Source: Pelomonas sp. CA6 (GTDB lineage Bacteria > Pseudomonadota > Gammaproteobacteria > Burkholderiales > Burkholderiaceae_C). From it: DNA of 64,000 nt. Numbering within the stretch: position 1 is the first letter of the stretch; every line of letters begins with the position of its first letter. This document shows, one piece after another, positions 62,116 to 64,000 of the stretch. The stretch is taken from contig NZ_JAKZFD010000003.1 of the NCBI RefSeq assembly GCF_022549225.1, forward strand, positions 124,001 to 188,000. The letters are read 5' to 3'. The notes under the pieces are model-generated. The model was not told the origin of the DNA and ran no database searches. It saw only the letters and a list, made by a program, of their open reading frames with translations. A program made the translations under genes and the position numbers.

Positions 62116-63222
62116 TCAGCGGGCCGGATCCAGGCCGAGGAAGCCGTGCATCTCGTGCAGCGCCTGTTCCAGCGCACGGCGAAAGGCCGGCGTGCGCGGA
62201 CGGCTGTCGACGAAGCCCAGCTCGTGCCGCAGACGCCCGTCCTGCACGCTGAGATTGGCCCAGCCCAGCATGCGATCGCCCCACAGCATGGGCAGCGCGT
62301 AGTGGCCCATGGTGCGCTGCGCGGCGGGGGTGTAGGCCTCGAACTTGTAGGTCCAGCCCCACAGCTGCTCGAAGCGGCGCCGGTCCCAGACCAGCGGGTC
62401 AAAGGGCGCGAACCAGCGCAGCCGTTCCGGCTCCACGCGGTGGCGGGCCGAGCGCGGGTTCTCGCCTTCGGGCCAGACCCAGGTCTCGCCATCCAGGCGC
62501 AGATGGGGATGGCGCTCGCGCACCGTCTTGAAGGCCTGACGACATTCGGCCTGCAGCTGCGGCGCGCCGTAGCGCAGCAGCGAGGTCAGATAGCCCAGGC
62601 TGGCCAGCGGCAGCGGCGCATAGAGCCGCAGCACCAGGTCCAGCAAGGCCTCGGCGCGCGCCTGGCGCGCCTGGGGCGAATCGTCCTGCACGGCATGGTC
62701 CACCGGCGCATAGATGCGCGTGCCACCTTCGCGGCGCAGCACGCGCAGCTGGCCGCGGTAGTGCAGCCCGTCCAGCAGCTGGGTGCTGGCGTTCTGCTCG
62801 CCGCCCCAGTAGCCCACCGTGCGGCCGTGGTGGGCAAAGACCTGCTGCACCTCGCGCGGATGGGCGCGGCCGTGCGCCCGCACATGGGCCAGCAGCTCCG
62901 CGGCCTGGGCCTGGGTCTTGGCGTCCCAGGGCCGGCGCGCCTGGCGTGGGTGCAGCAGCGCGAGCAGCTCGCGCGGCACGAAGCCGTAGTTGACGACGCA
63001 GTCCTCCTCCAGCCGCAGGCGCGGATAGCGCTGCTCCAGCTCGCCGGCCCGGTAGTCGCGCACGCGGTGCATCAGGATCAGGTCCTGCGCGCGCGCCGGC
63101 GCCCGCATCGGGTCGGCCTGCAGAAAGCCCAGCCGGCGCACCGCCTGCGCCAGCGTGGTGGGGCGGAACAGGGTGCGCGCGATGGCGTGGCGGCGCAGGT
63201 CGTCGATCTGGATGGCGGCCAT
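62116..63222 (-). CDS. YcaQ-like DNA glycosylase (winged-helix, HTH_42 family)
   Basis: YcaQ/AlkX-type glycosylases open interstrand crosslinks and remove bulky alkylated bases. The 368 residues match the family. The catalytic QxD motif is Gln35-Ala36-Asp37 (GFLQADPMRAPARAQDL), followed by the winged-helix regions and the C-terminal FDPLVWDRRRFEQLWGWTYKFE segment. I chose the ATG at 63222, the family's usual start. It converges with the pagL-like gene, with 17 bases between. Confidence 0.9.
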   Translation of the reverse strand: MAAIQIDDLRRHAIARTLFRPTTLAQAVRRLGFLQADPMRAPARAQDLILMHRVRDYRAGELEQRYPRLRLEEDCVVNYGFVPRELLALLHPRQARRPWDAKTQAQAAELLAHVRAHGRAHPREVQQVFAHHGRTVGYWGGEQNASTQLLDGLHYRGQLRVLRREGGTRIYAPVDHAVQDDSPQARQARAEALLDLVLRLYAPLPLASLGYLTSLLRYGAPQLQAECRQAFKTVRERHPHLRLDGETWVWPEGENPRSARHRVEPERLRWFAPFDPLVWDRRRFEQLWGWTYKFEAYTPAAQRTMGHYALPMLWGDRMLGWANLSVQDGRLRHELGFVDSRPRTPAFRRALEQALHEMHGFLGLDPAR

Positions 63223-63248
63223 GGAGGGGCGAGGCGGGGCGGGCGGGG

Positions 63249-64000
63249 TCAGCGCATCAGGCCGTGGCGGTGTTCCTCGGTGTCCATCTGCATCTCGTAG
63301 CTGAAGAAGCGATTGCGACCGCTCGCCTTGGCGTGATAGAGCGCGTCGTCGGCGCGGATCAGCAAGCCTTCGGCCGTCGTGCTGGCGTCGGGCACGCAGG
63401 TGGTGATGCCGCCGGACAGCGTGACATGGGGGCTCACCGGCGAGTCGTGGTGCGGAAGCTGCGCATGGGCCACGGTGCGCATCAGCGCGCGCGCGAAGGT
63501 CATCGCGCCGGAGCGCGGCGTGTTGGGCAGGACCATCGCGAATTCCTCGCCGCCGTAGCGGCCCACGCAGTCGCTGGGACGGCGGCAGGTCTCCTGCAGC
63601 AGCCGGCCAATGCTGCGCAGGCAGGCGTCGCCCTCCACGTGGCCGTGGCTGTCGTTGTAGCGCTTGAAATGATCGACGTCGCACAGCACCAGCGTGAGCG
63701 GCAGCCCGTCGCGGCGGGCCTGCTCGATCTCCTGCTGCAGCCGGGCGTCCAGCGCGCGCCGGTTCATCAGCCCGGTCAGCGCGTCCACGCTGGAGAGCTG
63801 GTGCAGCTGGTTGTTGGCATGGCGCAGCTCTTCCGACAGCTGGACCAGGCGCTGGCGCATCTGTGCCAGGCGCAGCATCGCGCGCAGCTTGGCGTGCAGC
63901 ACCATGGGCGAGACGGGCTTGATCAGGTAGTCGTCGCCGCCGGCTTCGATGCCGCGCCAGACGTCCTGGTCCTGGCCCATGCGCGACAGGAAGATGATGG
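63249..64000 (-). CDS. Response-regulator diguanylate cyclase (5' end outside window)
   Basis: About 250 residues of the C-terminal part are visible; the frame runs off the window. The end of a receiver domain (GGDDYLIKPVSP, with its Lys) leads through a coiled-coil helix to a GGDEF domain. The active site is GGEEF, with the I-site RPSD placed five residues before it, so it should make c-di-GMP and be product-inhibited. This is the PleD/WspR-type layout. It lies next to the ycaQ-like gene on the same strand. Confidence 0.92.
   Translation of the reverse strand, partial: IIFLSRMGQDQDVWRGIEAGGDDYLIKPVSPMVLHAKLRAMLRLAQMRQRLVQLSEELRHANNQLHQLSSVDALTGLMNRRALDARLQQEIEQARRDGLPLTLVLCDVDHFKRYNDSHGHVEGDACLRSIGRLLQETCRRPSDCVGRYGGEEFAMVLPNTPRSGAMTFARALMRTVAHAQLPHHDSPVSPHVTLSGGITTCVPDASTTAEGLLIRADDALYHAKASGRNRFFSYEMQMDTEEHRHGLMR

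Overview
The window is a very GC-rich chromosomal segment with almost no spacer between genes. The gene order azlCD-pgk-pyk-fba-purC...purEK-sua5, the smg-dprA-LysM block facing def-fmt-htpX, and an S-adenosylhomocysteine (SAH) riboswitch before ahcY all point to a betaproteobacterium of the order Burkholderiales, most like the Roseateles/Rubrivivax/Leptothrix group. That placement is inferred from gene content and was not tested by a search. I see no tRNA, rRNA, CRISPR array, prophage or complete insertion sequence. The segment reads as stable core chromosome with small accessory patches.

Layout. 1-1116: end of a branched-chain amino-acid-type ABC transporter (livG', livF). 1235-4854: a lipoprotein, a ferric-reductase-like flavocytochrome, and a hydroxyproline-epimerase/GntR pair. 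5048-10911: yajC-secD-secF and a DUF1631 protein. 10943-16944: smg, dprA and a LysM protein on the minus strand, facing def, fmt, htpX and a small lipoprotein. 17149-19102: a GSG-repeat envelope protein and the AzlCD exporter. 19187-32020: central carbon metabolism (pgk, maeB, pyk, fba) and purine synthesis (purC, purE, purK), ending with sua5. A TPR-like protein and the chaperedoxin gene cnoX lie between purC and purE. 32039-34524: two secreted lipoproteins with hydrolase-like folds. 34594-41900: tsaB, rimI, a family-4 uracil-DNA glycosylase and a PAS-GGDEF-EAL protein, joined by 4-base overlaps, then a MidA-type methyltransferase and an unrecognised lipoprotein/beta-barrel pair. 41941-46932: cca, a glutathione transferase, an NDUFA9-like protein and a lytic transglycosylase on the minus strand. 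46942-54821: two different 5-formyltetrahydrofolate cyclo-ligase-like genes, a LysR/DUF2917 divergon, a TfoX-like protein, a POT-type transporter, pepQ and an OmpW porin. 54940-58124: the SAM-cycle operon ahcY-tlyA-metF under the SAH riboswitch. 58366-64000: a HAD hydrolase, an RstA/RstB-like two-component pair, a PagL-like lipid A deacylase, a YcaQ-type DNA glycosylase and the C-terminal part of a response-regulator diguanylate cyclase.

How the genes work together. The clearest functional units are Sec export (YajC-SecDF), the start and end of protein synthesis (Fmt, Def), t6A tRNA modification (TsaB, Sua5), lower glycolysis with malic enzyme, de novo purine synthesis, methyl-group recycling (AhcY, MetF) and envelope remodelling (Slt, OmpW, PagL, lipoproteins).

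The most unusual signals are non-coding. A 14-base motif (GGGGTCAGGTCTTG) occurs four times exactly and four more times with one mismatch, in both orientations and in both genes and spacers. Five perfect hairpins sit in under 200 bases at 49090-49284. A TetR-style operator lies before the secreted lipase, and an RstA-box-like repeat lies between the two-component pair and the pagL-like gene. The best candidates for undescribed function are the coupled lipoprotein/beta-barrel pair at 40060-41900 and the four-gene overlap chain that ties a c-di-GMP enzyme to tsaB.
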